Positions 29,640 to 41,316 of a DNA stretch of 64,000 nucleotides are shown here, piece after piece. The translations under genes were made by a program, and so were the position numbers. Every line of letters starts with the position of its first letter. The first letter of the stretch is position 1. The stretch is from NCBI GenBank assembly GCA_937998875.1, contig CALLBO010000018.1:1-64000 (forward strand), read 5' to 3'. The notes below the pieces were generated by a model that did not search any database, had not been told where the DNA came from, and worked only from the letters and a program-made list of their open reading frames with translations. Source of the stretch: an uncultured Granulosicoccaceae bacterium (GTDB taxonomy: Bacteria > Pseudomonadota > Gammaproteobacteria > Granulosicoccales > Granulosicoccaceae).

Positions 29640-30116
29640 TTACCACTGACTATGCGGCATGCAATACAACGCATAGTTCGTATATCGCTTGTCTTGAGAG
29701 ACCTCTTCTGCAAGCCAGTCAGGTGCATCGAAAACATGTTCCGCTGACGGCAACTCTATTTCAGCGACTACCAGCCCATCATTAGCGTTATGGAATTCGT
29801 CTATTTCCCACACAAGTTCGCCCTGCTGTACAAGATGGCGGGTTTTAGTTACTGCCTGATGATCACAAAGCTTATCGAGCATCGTCTGGCCGTCTTGTTC
29901 CGGAATCGGGTATTCGTAGTCATAGCTTGAAAGGTCGTCGATTCGAGCTTTTATCGATAGAAAAAACTGTTCATCTTTTTGCCTGACTCGACAAACCAGG
30001 TTCCCCTGCTGTGCAAGATATCCCTGGCGCATAACAATCCGGTTTTCGCTTCGTGGCCACTGATCCGGCTTCACCAGAAACTTTCTTTCGATTTCTATCA
30101 TTTTCCAGCTTCCCAT
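29640..30116 (-). CDS. CYTH domain protein (adenylate cyclase class IV/triphosphatase-like)
   Basis: MIEIERKFLVKPDQWP...YLAQQGNLVCRVRQKDEQFFLSIKAR; N-terminal EIERKFL. Likely start at internal Met (MIEIERKF). Confidence 0.9.
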   Translation of the reverse strand: MGSWKMIEIERKFLVKPDQWPRSENRIVMRQGYLAQQGNLVCRVRQKDEQFFLSIKARIDDLSSYDYEYPIPEQDGQTMLDKLCDHQAVTKTRHLVQQGELVWEIDEFHNANDGLVVAEIELPSAEHVFDAPDWLAEEVSQDKRYTNYALYCMPHSQW

Positions 30117-30311
30117 TCGGGTGACAGTTCAAGCGACGTAGTTCAGGTGACTTTTATTCAATGTCGAGCACCATCGGTCAACGTAGTGAAAGAGTATAAA
30201 AGAACCGCACGTAAGCTGCTTCACATTGCTGCACGAGATACAGGAACCTAACAATTAGCTAGAAATCCGAATTGCGCGGTATAATCGTCGGCACATAACC
30301 GGAGCAAAACA

Positions 30312-31094
30312 ATGGGATTTCTCGAAGGTAAAAAAGCACTGATTATCGGTGTCGCCAGCAAGCGTTCAATCGCCTGGGGTATTGCCCAGTCAATGCACCG
30401 TGAAGGCGCGGACCTGGCGTTCACCTACCAGAATGACCGATTGAAAGATCGCGTGGTCGATATGGCAGCTGAGTGCAACTCGACTGCGGTATTCCCTTGC
30501 GATGTTGAACACGACAAGGAAATAGACGACCTCGCCGCATCGTTAAAAAGCCACTGGGGGTCACTGGATATTCTGGTTCATGCTGTTGGTTTTGCACCAC
30601 GCGAGCAATTGGAAGGCGACTATCTGGACAACGTCACGCGCGAAGGTTTCCGCATCGCGCACGATATCAGCTCCTACAGTTTTGCAGCCCTTGGCAAAGC
30701 CTGTAAACCCCTGCTCAACGAAAACGCAGCGCTATTGACACTAAGCTATCTTGGCGCAGTGAGGTCAATGCCCAACTACAACGTCATGGGTCTTGCAAAA
30801 GCAAGTCTTGAGGCGAACACCAGATTCATGGCTCACTCACTTGGGCCGTCGAGTGTGCGAGTCAATGCAATATCGGCCGGACCAATCAGAACGCTGGCGG
30901 CATCCGGAATCAGTGATTTTAAAAAGCTGCTGAACTATGTTGCAGAGAGCTCACCACTTAAGCGTAACGTTACAATTGAACAGGTGGGGGATACGGCAGC
31001 ATTTCTTTGCTCTGATATGGCGGCGGGTATCACAGGCCAGACGGTTTACGTGGACAACGGTTTTAATAACGTGGCTATGCCGCCGTCTATGTGA
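30312..31094 (+). CDS. fabI: Enoyl-ACP reductase FabI
   Basis: [67 protein letters not shown]. Confidence 0.96.
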   Translation: MGFLEGKKALIIGVASKRSIAWGIAQSMHREGADLAFTYQNDRLKDRVVDMAAECNSTAVFPCDVEHDKEIDDLAASLKSHWGSLDILVHAVGFAPREQLEGDYLDNVTREGFRIAHDISSYSFAALGKACKPLLNENAALLTLSYLGAVRSMPNYNVMGLAKASLEANTRFMAHSLGPSSVRVNAISAGPIRTLAASGISDFKKLLNYVAESSPLKRNVTIEQVGDTAAFLCSDMAAGITGQTVYVDNGFNNVAMPPSM

Positions 31095-31219
31095 TGGGTT
31101 GTTGTTTTTCGACCCTTAAAAGATTGTTCCTTCTGTATCCCTCTTCAAAAGCAAACAACGCATTTGATTATCCCCAGAGAGAATTTCATCCGGGTTTCCA
31201 GCTACTCTACAGAAATGCC

Positions 31220-31239
31220 ACCTCCCGCTCACGGGAGGT
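31220..31239. other. Perfect 8-bp stem-loop between convergent fabI and ppiD
   Basis: ACCTCCCG-CTCA-CGGGAGGT; no U-tract. Confidence 0.55.
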
Positions 31240-31287
31240 CGGCGTACGAGCACCGAGGAAGGGTTTAGGCAGTTCTCTACAACAAAC

Positions 31288-33204
31288 TTACATATTATAA
31301 GCTTCGGGATTCAACAGAGCATCGTTACGCTCTACATCCGCATCACCTTCAATCGCACTCACCAATGAATTAAATTCCGCCGTTGCAGGCGCTGCGGTTG
31401 CGGTAATCTCAGCTGGCTCTTCTGAATCCGCAGCTTCAACTCCAGAGAATGAAATCACAATAATATCGCCATTACTGTCGGCAACCGTACGATAACTTGC
31501 GGCTCCATCTCCAGGCTTGGGCATCGTGAACAGTTCCCGCACCAGGGTTCTATCCACTTCCGGATTGCTTCTTTCGATAGCAGCTGCCGGTGTAAATTCA
31601 CCGTCGTTTTCTGTTGCAAGGGCTTCTGCCGCAGCCCCTCCCTGTAGTTCAGTAACCATGCTATTGCCGAGCGCTGTCAGCTCTTCAGTGGCCTTCTCGC
31701 TCTGAACAAGCTTGACTACGTCATCACGAACTTCATCGAGGTCTTTCGGCTTTGCGGCTTCATAGTCAATCGTACGCAGCACGACTGCATGATTTTCACC
31801 CACGGTGAGCACGTCTGAGTTCAAACCATTGTTTCTGACATCATCAGTCAAAGCGGCAGCAATAACCTGGGGAAACGCTCCGACACCCTCGGTGCTGTTT
31901 TGGTCAATCCAGTCTGTTGATTTCAGTTGAAGTCCGGTTTCATCCGCAGCTGGCTGCAAGGAATCATTGTTTTCGTATGTTGCATTCGACAGGGTATCAG
32001 AAACCTGAAAGAACTCAGTTTCGGCAAGTTCAGCACGGTACTGATCTTCGACTTCAGCTTTCACCTCTTCATAAGCCTGCCCCTGCTCCGGGATGATTTG
32101 GTCAAGCTGAATTATATGAAATCCAAAATCAGACCTTACCGGGTCACTCACTTCGCCTTCGTTCATTGCGAACGCTACTTCTTCAAAAGCACTGACCATT
32201 ACACCGCGCCCAAACTCACCAAGGCTGCCACCACTGTCAGCAGAGCCCGGATCATCGGAAAACTCAGGTGCTAGTGAGGCCAGGGTTTCTCCAGCTGCGA
32301 TTCTCTCCATCAGCGTATCAGCCAGGGCCTGTTTCTCTTCCACATCAGCATCAGATGCATCACTGTCAAGCGCGAGCAATATATGAGAAGCGGATCGTTT
32401 CTCTTCCACTACCCAGCGTGTCTTGTTTTGTTCAAAGTAAGCTTCAAGATCTTCTTCGGTAGCCTCGACGCTAGCCTTAAGATCATCAACTTTAAGCTCT
32501 ATGTATTCAATCTTTACCTTCTGCGGATTATTAAATGAGTCTATATTCTCATCGTAGTAGGCCTGAACTTCATCATCACTTATTTCTAAAGAATCCGCTC
32601 TCGCTTGCGTATCGAGCTTTATGAAAGACGCTATGCGTTTCTGATTTCGCAATGCCTCAAGCTGCTTATTCTCATCACCCAGAGTGAAACCTGTTGCTAC
32701 CACACCGTTACGAAACTGCTGCATCAACAAATCGCTGCGATACTGTTCTTCAAATTGCTCTGCAGACATGCCCCTGGACTGCAAAAACTCCGAGTAACGC
32801 TGTTTATTAAAAGTGCCATCGACAATAAACGCATCAATCGAAAAAATTCCATCAGCCAGCTGTTTATCCCCCACAGCAAATCCTTTTTCGGCTGTCGACT
32901 GTCGCAACACTTCCTGCTGCACCACCGTGTCCATCGCCTGGTTATTCACCATGGAACTGAGATTAAGACCCTCTGGCAAACGCCCGCCGAATGTCTGCTG
33001 GATCTGCATTTGTGACTGGGCCGCGGCGTTTTGAAACGCATAGACAGAAACTTCCTGTCCGTTCACCTTGGCAGCGTAACTAGGCCCATGGTTGCCAAAA
33101 TACGAACCAATCCCAACCAGAGCAAAGGGTATACAGATGACACCCACCAAAATGTACTTGAGCCGTTTGGAATTACGTATACCGTCTCTGAAATCTAATA
33201 ACAT
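31288..33204 (-). CDS. ppiD: SurA N-domain/PpiC-type peptidyl-prolyl isomerase PpiD
   Basis: Single N-terminal TM, SurA_N region, parvulin domain SASHILLALDSDASDADVEEKQALADTLMERIAAGETLASLAPEFSDDPGSADSGGSLGEFGRGVMV. Confidence 0.93.
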   Translation of the reverse strand: MLLDFRDGIRNSKRLKYILVGVICIPFALVGIGSYFGNHGPSYAAKVNGQEVSVYAFQNAAAQSQMQIQQTFGGRLPEGLNLSSMVNNQAMDTVVQQEVLRQSTAEKGFAVGDKQLADGIFSIDAFIVDGTFNKQRYSEFLQSRGMSAEQFEEQYRSDLLMQQFRNGVVATGFTLGDENKQLEALRNQKRIASFIKLDTQARADSLEISDDEVQAYYDENIDSFNNPQKVKIEYIELKVDDLKASVEATEEDLEAYFEQNKTRWVVEEKRSASHILLALDSDASDADVEEKQALADTLMERIAAGETLASLAPEFSDDPGSADSGGSLGEFGRGVMVSAFEEVAFAMNEGEVSDPVRSDFGFHIIQLDQIIPEQGQAYEEVKAEVEDQYRAELAETEFFQVSDTLSNATYENNDSLQPAADETGLQLKSTDWIDQNSTEGVGAFPQVIAAALTDDVRNNGLNSDVLTVGENHAVVLRTIDYEAAKPKDLDEVRDDVVKLVQSEKATEELTALGNSMVTELQGGAAAEALATENDGEFTPAAAIERSNPEVDRTLVRELFTMPKPGDGAASYRTVADSNGDIIVISFSGVEAADSEEPAEITATAAPATAEFNSLVSAIEGDADVERNDALLNPEAYNM

Positions 33205-33308
33205 AAGCTTGGTACTGTGCGTGTAGTTTACAGACGACTAATTCGTCGAGGTTGATTGCAACGCTTAGAAATATAAATGTAGCATCGGTAAATATAGCAG
33301 CAGACACA

Positions 33309-33333
33309 AAAAAAGGGTGCCGAGACACCCTTC
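33309..33333 (-). terminator. Rho-independent terminator downstream of tRNA-Asp
   Basis: Minus strand AAGGGTGTCTCGGCACCCTTTTTTT. Confidence 0.85.
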
Positions 33334-33340
33334 ATTTGTT

Positions 33341-33417
33341 TGGCGGAGCGGACGGGACTCGAACCCGCGACCCCCGGCGTGACAGGCCGGTATTCTAACC
33401 AACTGAACTACCGCTCC
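33341..33417 (-). tRNA. tRNA-Asp (GTC), CCA encoded
   Basis: GGAGCGGTAGTTCAGTTGGTTAGAATACCGGCCTGTCACGCCGGGGGTCGCGGGTTCGAGTCCCGTCCGCTCCGCCA cloverleaf. Confidence 0.97.
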
Positions 33418-33425
33418 AGATATAG

Positions 33426-33501
33426 TGGTGGGTGCTGAGGGGATCGAACCCCCGACCCTCGCCTTGTAAGGGCGATGCTCTCCCAGCTGAGCTAAGCACC
33501 C
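33426..33501 (-). tRNA. tRNA-Val (TAC), CCA encoded
   Basis: GGGTGCTTAGCTCAGCTGGGAGAGCATCGCCCTTACAAGGCGAGGGTCGGGGGTTCGATCCCCTCAGCACCCACCA cloverleaf. Confidence 0.97.
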
Positions 33502-33513
33502 GAGCTATCCGTA

Positions 33514-33786
33514 CTAGTTTATAGCGTCTTTCAGTGCTTTGCCAGGCTTAAATCGCGGAACATTAGATGCAGCGATATCGATCTCTTCACCTGTACGCGG
33601 GTTACGTCCCTTACGCGCCGCTCTTTCACTTACCAGAAACGTTCCAAAACCTACCAGTGTCACCTGATCTTTTGTCTTGAGCGCGTCACTGATGACTTCA
33701 GTCATGGAATCAACGATCTTTAGAGCATCGGATTTTTGTACGTCAGCTTTGTCAGCGACCGCATCAACGAATTCTGATTTATTCAT
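33514..33786 (-). CDS. hupB: DNA-binding protein HU
   Basis: MNKSEFVDAVADKADVQKSDALKIVDSM...VTLVGFGTFLVSERAARKGRNPRTGEEI. Confidence 0.96.
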   Translation of the reverse strand: MNKSEFVDAVADKADVQKSDALKIVDSMTEVISDALKTKDQVTLVGFGTFLVSERAARKGRNPRTGEEIDIAASNVPRFKPGKALKDAIN

Positions 33787-33995
33787 TCAGAGGTGTCCTC
33801 TATGTTATTGCAAAATGGCGCAACCACCTCTTGGCCTGACTAATCAAAACTGGGTCTAGAGCGATGTCAGGATTCGGAGGCGCATGCATCAGTGAAACTT
33901 CTACAGGCAGACGAATCCCGCCATACCTGTACGCCGTGAGCGCTTTTTGTGGGGTAAAGTCTAACACAAACAGGGCTTTTGACGAAGATATTCGC

Positions 33996-36533
33996 CTAAT
34001 GGTGCCTGACTGATTGGGAAGGTTTTTTCTTCCTGGATCCCGACTTTGTCTTGGGCGTATCGGATTCGTTATCCGGAATCAGCGGCACAGGTGCACTCGT
34101 CAACGCCACCAGCAGAACCTCATCAATCCAGCGGGCCGCCTTGACCTCAAGTTTGTCGAGCACCTCATCGGGGATGTCTGCCAGATCCTTCTCGTTATCC
34201 TTTGGAATAATGACTGTTTTCAATCCGCCCCTATGTGCGGCGAGCAACTTCTCTTTTAGTCCGCCGATGGGCAACACTTCTCCACGAAGCGTAATCTCAC
34301 CTGTCATCGCCACATCGGATCTAACCGGAATACCGGTCATTGCAGAGACGAGCGCTGTACACATTCCAATACCGGCACTCGGGCCGTCTTTCGGTGTCGC
34401 ACCTTCCGGTACGTGAATATGAATATCTTTCTCGGTGTGAAAGTCGTCTTTTAGCCCAAGTGACTGAGCCCGACTGCGTACAACGGTTTTTGCCGCCTGA
34501 ATAGATTCCTGCATCACATCACCAAGCTGACCGGTGTAGGTAAACTTGCCTTTACCGGGAACCACAGCGGTTTCAATGGTCAGCAGTTCCCCTCCGACCT
34601 GCGTCCACGCAAGACCCGTGACCTGACCGACTTTATCTTCCTTATCCGCCACACCTACGCGATACTGCTGCACACCAAGAAACTCAGACAGATTGTCAGT
34701 CGTCACATCAACAGACTTCATATCTTTCTCAAGCAGAATTTTTGTGACAATCTTTCTGCAGATCTTTGATATCTCTCGCTCAAGCCCACGCACACCGGCC
34801 TCGCGAGTGTAGTGGCGTATGATATGTCTGATTGCATCTTCAGAAACTGTCATCTCACCTTTGCGCAGTCCGTTGTCTTCAACTTTGCGAGGCACAAGAT
34901 AGTTCTTTGCGATGTGCAGCTTTTCCGTTTCGGTGTAGCCCGGGATGCGGATCACCTCCATTCTGTCAAGCAGTGGAGGCGGGATATCCATGCTGTTTGC
35001 AGTTGCCACAAACATCACATCGGAAAGATCGTATTCCACTTCAAGATAATGATCGGTAAAAGTATGATTCTGCTCAGGATCCAGCACTTCAAGTAGCGCC
35101 GAAGACGGATCACCTCTAAAGTCGGTAGACATTTTGTCTATCTCATCCAGCAACATCAGCGGATTGCGGGTTTCTGCTTTGGTGACGTTTTGAATAATCT
35201 TGCCCGGCATAGAACCGATATAAGTACGCCTGTGGCCTCTTATCTCTGCTTCATCCCTGACACCACCTAGCGCCATACGACTGAACTTTCTACCCGTGGC
35301 ACGTGCAATTGATTTTCCGAGTGACGTCTTACCCACGCCAGGCGGGCCAACCAGACAAAGAATCGGGCCTTTAGATTTTTTCACCCTTTTCTGCACAGCA
35401 AGATATTCGAGGATGCGTTCTTTAACTTTTTCAAGGCCATAGTGATCGGCCTCAAGTACATCTTCTGCTTCCGCAAGATTAGACTTGAGCCTGCTGCGCT
35501 TTTTCCACGGCAGATTAGTCAATGTTTCGATATAGTTGCGTACTACCGTCGCCTCTGCAGACATAGGCGACATCATCTTAAGCTTCTGCAGCTCACCGGT
35601 GACTTTCTCTTTGGCCTCTGTCCCCATGCCGGCTGATTCAATTTTTTCTGCCAGATCTTCTATCTCGTTCGGCACGTCATCCATGTCACCGAGCTCTTTC
35701 TGGATAGCCTTCATTTGCTCATTGAGGTAGTACTCGCGTTGGCTCTTTTCCATCTGCTGCTTAACACGGCCGCGAATTCTCTTTTCTACTTGCAGCATAT
35801 CGAGCTCACCTTCCATCAAGCTCATCAACTGCTCAAGCCGGTCAGCCGGATGCTCGATCTCAAGTATTTTTTGTTTTTCTTCAATCTTTAAAGAAAGATG
35901 CGCGGCTACTGTATCTGCAAGTCTGGATGGGTCTTCTATGCCGCTCAGTGAAGTTAAAATTTCCGGTGCAAGTTTCTCTTTAAGCTTGACATACTGCTCG
36001 AACAGCTTAGTCACCGAACGCACAAGCACTTCTATCTCAACTTCATCATAGCCGTGATCAACGGCGACAACTTCAGCACTGGCTGCAAAGAAACCGTCAC
36101 TGGTTTTTTCAATATCGGAAATTCTGGCGCGCTGGCTACCCTCAACAAGCACCTTGATAGTGCCGTCAGGTAATTTTAGTAGCTGGAGAATGTCTGCGAG
36201 CGTGCCAAAGACGTTAATGTCCTCCGCCTCAGGGTCTTCTATATCTGCGCGCGTTTGCGCGGACAGGAGAATTTGCTTGTCACGAGACATCGCTTTGTCG
36301 AGCGCGAGAATTGACTTCTCACGACCAACAAAAAGTGGAATCACCATATGCGGATAAACCACGACATCACGCAATGGCACAAGCGGGATCAAATGTTCCG
36401 GCACGCCACCTTGCGAGTCGACATCATCCGCAGCCAGGTTATCAGTGGTCAGGCTATCTGCAGAACCATCAGGCACCTCGGGTGATGCCGGTTTGATGGT
36501 CTTTTTCCTGGGTGCTTTGGGTTCGCCGGCCAT
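33996..36533 (-). CDS. lon: ATP-dependent protease Lon
   Basis: [51 protein letters not shown] catalytic Ser region. Confidence 0.97.
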   Translation of the reverse strand: MAGEPKAPRKKTIKPASPEVPDGSADSLTTDNLAADDVDSQGGVPEHLIPLVPLRDVVVYPHMVIPLFVGREKSILALDKAMSRDKQILLSAQTRADIEDPEAEDINVFGTLADILQLLKLPDGTIKVLVEGSQRARISDIEKTSDGFFAASAEVVAVDHGYDEVEIEVLVRSVTKLFEQYVKLKEKLAPEILTSLSGIEDPSRLADTVAAHLSLKIEEKQKILEIEHPADRLEQLMSLMEGELDMLQVEKRIRGRVKQQMEKSQREYYLNEQMKAIQKELGDMDDVPNEIEDLAEKIESAGMGTEAKEKVTGELQKLKMMSPMSAEATVVRNYIETLTNLPWKKRSRLKSNLAEAEDVLEADHYGLEKVKERILEYLAVQKRVKKSKGPILCLVGPPGVGKTSLGKSIARATGRKFSRMALGGVRDEAEIRGHRRTYIGSMPGKIIQNVTKAETRNPLMLLDEIDKMSTDFRGDPSSALLEVLDPEQNHTFTDHYLEVEYDLSDVMFVATANSMDIPPPLLDRMEVIRIPGYTETEKLHIAKNYLVPRKVEDNGLRKGEMTVSEDAIRHIIRHYTREAGVRGLEREISKICRKIVTKILLEKDMKSVDVTTDNLSEFLGVQQYRVGVADKEDKVGQVTGLAWTQVGGELLTIETAVVPGKGKFTYTGQLGDVMQESIQAAKTVVRSRAQSLGLKDDFHTEKDIHIHVPEGATPKDGPSAGIGMCTALVSAMTGIPVRSDVAMTGEITLRGEVLPIGGLKEKLLAAHRGGLKTVIIPKDNEKDLADIPDEVLDKLEVKAARWIDEVLLVALTSAPVPLIPDNESDTPKTKSGSRKKKPSQSVRHH

Positions 36534-36683
36534 GCTGCCTCGCTATTCTGTGCAGGCAGAAGGCATGCACTTACACCTAAGTGTAAGGCCCGGTGTGGAA
36601 TTTACAAGGTAAAGTCGAGCAAATTAACGACGCTCAGGTAACGCTGAATCAGCGGGAGATTTCGTTAAAGTCGCGCTCAAAAT

Positions 36684-36705
36684 CAGTCGGCCGGAAAAGC
36701 CGACT
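36684..36705. other. Hairpin AGTCGGC...GCCGACT downstream of clpX (possible terminator, weak U-tract)
   Basis: AGTCGGC-cggaaaa-GCCGACT between clpX stop and lon start. Confidence 0.4.
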
Positions 36706-36727
36706 CGCAATACCAGGATTGTTACAG

Positions 36728-38035
36728 CTACTCGTCTGAAGCCGCGCGTTTAAAGTCTTCTTCGCCGGACTGCTCAGGCTCATCATTGCTGGCAAACATC
36801 AGATAAGGCTTGGCTTCGCCTCTGACCACCGCACCGTCAACAACGACCTTCTTCACACCTTCCATTTGCGGGAGGTCGTACATGGTATCCAGCAGAATGT
36901 TCTCAAGAATTGTACGCAATCCTCGTGCACCGGTCTTACGCTCGGTGGCTTTTTCAGCGACCGCGTAAAGCGCGTCATCGCGGAATTCAATTTCAACGTT
37001 TTCCATGCCAAGCAACTTTTCGTACTGCTTGGTGATGGCGTTTTTCGGCTCGGTAAGAATTCTTACCAGTGCGTCTTCATCCAGTTCCTTAAGCGTTGCG
37101 ATAACCGGCAGTCTGCCAACAAACTCAGGGATCAATCCATAGCGAACAAGGTCATCGGCTTCTACCGTTGCCAGTACTTCACCGAGCTTGGCAGTTTCGT
37201 CTTTGGTTTTCACATCGGCAGCGAAACCAATACCGCCCTTGTCTGACCTATCACGAATGATTTTATCCAAACCGGCAAACGCACCGCCGACGATAAACAG
37301 AATGTTCTTGGTATCGACCTGCAGAAATTCCTGCTGAGGATGTTTCCGACCACCCTGTGGTGGTACAGATGCAACAGTACCTTCAATCAATTTCAGCAAT
37401 GCCTGCTGTACGCCTTCACCTGAAACATCACGGGTGATTGAAGGGTTATCGGCCTTGCGGGAGATCTTGTCAATCTCATCAATGTAGACTATTCCGCTCT
37501 GTGCTTTGTCTACATCGTAGTCACACTTTTGAAGTAGTTTTTGAATGATGTTTTCAACATCCTCACCAACGTAACCCGCTTCAGTCAGTGTGGTGGCGTC
37601 AGCCATCGTGAATGGAACGTTCAAAAGCCGGGCAAGTGTTTCTGCGAGCAATGTTTTACCGGAACCAGTTGGGCCTACGAGTAGAATATTACTCTTTGCA
37701 AGTTCGACGTCGTCCTTGCTTTCGCTTTGATACTGCAATCTCTTGTAGTGGTTATAAACTGCCACGGCGAGAATCTTCTTGGCACCATCCTGTCCAATGA
37801 CATATTGGTCTAACGTGTCCCGGATCTGCTGTGGTTTTAACAACTCACCAGTCGCGCTGGCGGCCTTTTCCTGCATCTCTTCGGTGATGATGTCATTGCA
37901 CAGGTCAACGCACTCGTCACAGATGAATACCGATGGCCCCGCAATCAGCTTGCGTACTTCGTGCTGGCTCTTACCACAGAAGGAACAGTAGAGGAGCTTA
38001 CTGTCTTCCGAATTTTTATTTTCGCCGTCGCTCAT
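36728..38035 (-). CDS. clpX: ClpXP protease ATPase subunit ClpX
   Basis: Zinc finger [53 protein letters not shown]. Confidence 0.97.
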   Translation of the reverse strand: MSDGENKNSEDSKLLYCSFCGKSQHEVRKLIAGPSVFICDECVDLCNDIITEEMQEKAASATGELLKPQQIRDTLDQYVIGQDGAKKILAVAVYNHYKRLQYQSESKDDVELAKSNILLVGPTGSGKTLLAETLARLLNVPFTMADATTLTEAGYVGEDVENIIQKLLQKCDYDVDKAQSGIVYIDEIDKISRKADNPSITRDVSGEGVQQALLKLIEGTVASVPPQGGRKHPQQEFLQVDTKNILFIVGGAFAGLDKIIRDRSDKGGIGFAADVKTKDETAKLGEVLATVEADDLVRYGLIPEFVGRLPVIATLKELDEDALVRILTEPKNAITKQYEKLLGMENVEIEFRDDALYAVAEKATERKTGARGLRTILENILLDTMYDLPQMEGVKKVVVDGAVVRGEAKPYLMFASNDEPEQSGEEDFKRAASDE

Positions 38036-38143
38036 TTATCCAGACACCCAGTGTTTATGCTGCCACCTTGCCGCTTTTCGCCGAATTATGCAAGGTAGCA
38101 CCCCTTGTTTCGCTCATCGAAACGCAGGTCACGATCGACAGAA

Positions 38144-38809
38144 TCAGCTCGCAGTCGTTGCTATCTCAGCTTCTCTGCCACGGTTCTCGACAACGCGATC
38201 AATCAATCCATACTCGACGCCGTCCTGCGCCGTCATGAAGTTATCACGATCCGTATCCTTTTGAATCACTTCGATATCTTTGCCGGTGTGAGTTGCCAGC
38301 ACCTGATTCAAACGCTGCTTAATAGACAGAATTTCCTGGGCGTGAATCTCAATATCCGTCGCCTGCCCCTGAAACCCACCCAGTGGTTGATGAATCATCA
38401 TGCGACTGTGAGGCAAGGCGAAACGCTTGCCCTCAGCACCACCAGCGAGCAACACAGCCCCCATGCTCGCCGCTTGCCCAACACAAAGTGTGCTGACGTT
38501 CGGCTTGATGAACTGCATTGTGTCGTAGATGGCCATCCCGGCGGTAACCGAGCCACCGGGGCTGTTGATGTATAGCGAGATATCTTTGTCGGGGTTTTCC
38601 GACTCGAGAAACAACAACTGAGCGACAACCACATTGGCCATGAAGTCTTCAACCTGACCTACCAGAAAAACCACGCGCTCTTTGAGCATGCGGGAATAGA
38701 TGTCGTAACGCATAGAGCCGCGCGGAGTCACCTCTTCCACACTCGGGATATAGCCCGTAGCCTGGGGTGCAACCATGTACGGATCCAATGGGCTCTTAGT
38801 CATGTTCAT
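38144..38809 (-). CDS. clpP: ATP-dependent Clp protease proteolytic subunit ClpP
   Basis: [57 protein letters not shown]. Confidence 0.97.
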   Translation of the reverse strand: MNMTKSPLDPYMVAPQATGYIPSVEEVTPRGSMRYDIYSRMLKERVVFLVGQVEDFMANVVVAQLLFLESENPDKDISLYINSPGGSVTAGMAIYDTMQFIKPNVSTLCVGQAASMGAVLLAGGAEGKRFALPHSRMMIHQPLGGFQGQATDIEIHAQEILSIKQRLNQVLATHTGKDIEVIQKDTDRDNFMTAQDGVEYGLIDRVVENRGREAEIATTAS

Positions 38810-38853
38810 AATCTCTTCGGTACGCTTAACTTGTCAGCTTGACTGACACTGTT

Positions 38854-40164
38854 TTACTGATTCTGTTTGTCAGGATTCATCACTTCTTTAAACGGCTTTG
38901 GCTCGGCCTGTATAGTTGCCTCGGCCATCACCCAGTCAGTGACCTGCTGCTCCAACACCAACCCTTCGATGTTTTGCATATACTCCTGGTTACTATAATA
39001 GTAGTCGACAACTTGCTGTGGATCTTCATAGGAAGCTGCCATCGACTCAATAGTTGACCGCACCTTGTCCGGGTCCGGCTTCATTTCATTCTTTCGTATC
39101 ACTTCTGCCACCAGAAGCCCCAGTTTTACCCGTCGTTCGGCGTCTGATTTAAACATTTCATCGTCAAGTTCAGGCTCGGACCCTTCCGGTACCTGCATCT
39201 GGTCTATCAACTGCTTTTTCAATCTGCCAATTTCGTCCGTGACGAGACTGCCTGGAACGGGAAAATCGTTCTTTTCGAGCAGCAGGTCCATCACCGCTTG
39301 TTTGTCCTTATTTTCAAGCGCTTGTTTCAGCTCACGCTCCATGTTCTTCTTGATATCGGCACGAAGCGCATCTACTCCACCCTCTTCCACACCAAATTCC
39401 TTCGCAAACTCCTCATTCACCGCTGGAAGCTCGGACACTTTGACCGCATGCACAGTAATTTGGAATTGCGCTTCTTTTCCTGCGAGCTCTGTCGCACGAT
39501 AGTCGTCCGGGAAATTCACAGTGATTGTCTTTTCATCACCCTTTTTCGCTCCCACCAGCTGATCTTCAAACCCCGGGATCATGGAGTTGGATCCCAACTC
39601 AAGCGGTGCTTCTTTGGCAGAGCCACCGGGAAATTCCTCGCCATCAATACTGCCGACAAAATCCATGACGATCTGGTCGCCATTTTCTGACGCACGATCC
39701 ACCTCGTTCCAGACTTTTCGCTGCTGACGCAGAGTCTCCATCATTTCGTCCAGATCGGCGTCTTCAACCGACGATTCAGTTTTTGTGACTGTCGCACCAT
39801 TCAGGCTGACAAGTTCAATCTCTGGATAAACCTCAAACGTAGCAGTGTAGGCAAACTCTTCGGAGTCGTCTTCCATTTTCACCGGCTCAATGGATGGCAT
39901 GCCGGCGGGTCGGTAGTTCTCCTGGGTAACAGCGTTGTGATAACTTTCGTTTATAACGTCACCCAGTACTTCCTGACGAACTTGTCCGCCAAAGCGCTTT
40001 TTAACTACTTTCAGAGGCACCTTGCCCGGGCGAAACCCATTAATGCGAACTTCCTTGGCAAGTGACTGCAGCTTCTTCTGCACTGCAGTGTCAATATCCG
40101 CTGAGGGCACCTGGATTCTAATTGTACGAGCGAGACCGTTTACGGATTCTTCTGTAACCTGCAT
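38854..40164 (-). CDS. tig: Trigger factor
   Basis: MQVTEESVNGLARTIRIQVPSADIDTAVQKKLQSLAKEVRINGFRPGKVPLKVVKKRFG; FKBP domain. Confidence 0.96.
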   Translation of the reverse strand: MQVTEESVNGLARTIRIQVPSADIDTAVQKKLQSLAKEVRINGFRPGKVPLKVVKKRFGGQVRQEVLGDVINESYHNAVTQENYRPAGMPSIEPVKMEDDSEEFAYTATFEVYPEIELVSLNGATVTKTESSVEDADLDEMMETLRQQRKVWNEVDRASENGDQIVMDFVGSIDGEEFPGGSAKEAPLELGSNSMIPGFEDQLVGAKKGDEKTITVNFPDDYRATELAGKEAQFQITVHAVKVSELPAVNEEFAKEFGVEEGGVDALRADIKKNMERELKQALENKDKQAVMDLLLEKNDFPVPGSLVTDEIGRLKKQLIDQMQVPEGSEPELDDEMFKSDAERRVKLGLLVAEVIRKNEMKPDPDKVRSTIESMAASYEDPQQVVDYYYSNQEYMQNIEGLVLEQQVTDWVMAEATIQAEPKPFKEVMNPDKQNQ

Positions 40165-40316
40165 ATAACCTCACCAGCCGTCATCGGCTGTATGGATGTT
40201 GTAAATTGACATGAACGCGGAAGATCTGACAGTAAGCCAGCTTTCCTCGATAGCTTTGCTTATCAGCTGATCGGGAAAACGTGCCTGCGGTACGGTGCTT
40301 CGCAGTTGTATGAAGA

Positions 40317-40401
<85 letters not shown>

Positions 40402-40504
40402 ATTAAATTCAAGCCCCCCATTATAGCGGAAGCCTGATGCTAACTGCACTATCTTGCCAGAAATGTTGTGATCTGTTCAGGCGGTAAAGGAGGTCAAGTT
40501 AAAG

Positions 40505-40580
40505 TGGGGTGGACGATGGGATTTGAACCCACGACCACAGGAATCACAATCCTGCGCTCTACCAACTGAGCTACGCCCAC
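40505..40580 (-). tRNA. tRNA-His (GTG), CCA encoded (G-1 would be base 40581)
   Basis: GTGGGCGTAGCTCAGTTGGTAGAGCGCAGGATTGTGATTCCTGTGGTCGTGGGTTCAAATCCCATCGTCCACCCCA. Confidence 0.96.
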
Positions 40581-40676
40581 CACTGAACTTTAGCTACTTC
40601 ACACCGGTCATCACCACGACCTTATCTCAGCATAACATTCACGTGAACCGGATTGGTCGTGACCCGCAACCGGGTA

Positions 40677-40753
40677 TGGCACGCCCGGCAGGATTCGAAC
40701 CTGCTACCCTCGGCTTAGAAGGCCGATGCTCTATCCAAATGAGCTACGGGCGC
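40677..40753 (-). tRNA. tRNA-Arg (TCT), CCA encoded
   Basis: GCGCCCGTAGCTCATTTGGATAGAGCATCGGCCTTCTAAGCCGAGGGTAGCAGGTTCGAATCCTGCCGGGCGTGCCA. Confidence 0.96.
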
Positions 40754-40822
40754 ATAACCTGGTTCACTGTACCGTATCAGCGCGATATTTCAGAAGGCCA
40801 GGCCGACACGGATGCAAATAAT

Positions 40823-40899
40823 TGGTCGGGGCAGCAGGATTCGAACCTGCGACCCTCTGCTCCCAAAGCAGATGCGCTACCAGGCTGCGCTATGCCCCG
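40823..40899 (-). tRNA. tRNA-Pro (TGG), CCA encoded
   Basis: CGGGGCATAGCGCAGCCTGGTAGCGCATCTGCTTTGGGAGCAGAGGGTCGCAGGTTCGAATCCTGCTGCCCCGACCA. Confidence 0.96.
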
Positions 40900-41030
40900 A
40901 ACACTGAGCACGCGATACTACGCGCGTGATCCACAATCGTCAAATACTAGCTGACTTTTTTGTTTCTGCCCACGTTTCAAAAGGCATGGCGATTTCAATC
41001 TACGCGGAGCAGCTGACTGAATCGGCTGCG

Positions 41031-41234
41031 TTAATCTTCCTTTTCTTCGATCCAGGTCATCTGAATCGCTTCGAGAATTTTTTCGTTGGACTTTTCCGGA
41101 TCATCGTCAAAATCGGGGAGTTCCGTCACCCAGCGATGCAAATCGGTAAAACGAATTTGCTGCGGATCTACCTCTGTATGAGTATCCACCAACTCGATCG
41201 CGATATCGAGCGTATCTGTCCACTTTAATCCCAT
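41031..41234 (-). CDS. iscX: Fe-S cluster assembly protein IscX
   Basis: MGLKWTDTLDIAIELVDTHTEVDPQQIRFTDLHRWVTELPDFDDDPEKSNEKILEAIQMTWIEE. Confidence 0.95.
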   Translation of the reverse strand: MGLKWTDTLDIAIELVDTHTEVDPQQIRFTDLHRWVTELPDFDDDPEKSNEKILEAIQMTWIEEKED

Positions 41235-41316
41235 AGCTCTAATCCGTCCTAAAAATGTTAGCCAGGCGCAACCATGGCCCTCGGTCAGTGATAACCTGCG
41301 TCAGTGATAAATGGTC

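Noticed and set aside
36684-36705. Strong terminator for clpX
   Set aside because: Stem is real but the following U-run is poor; kept only as a low-confidence hairpin.
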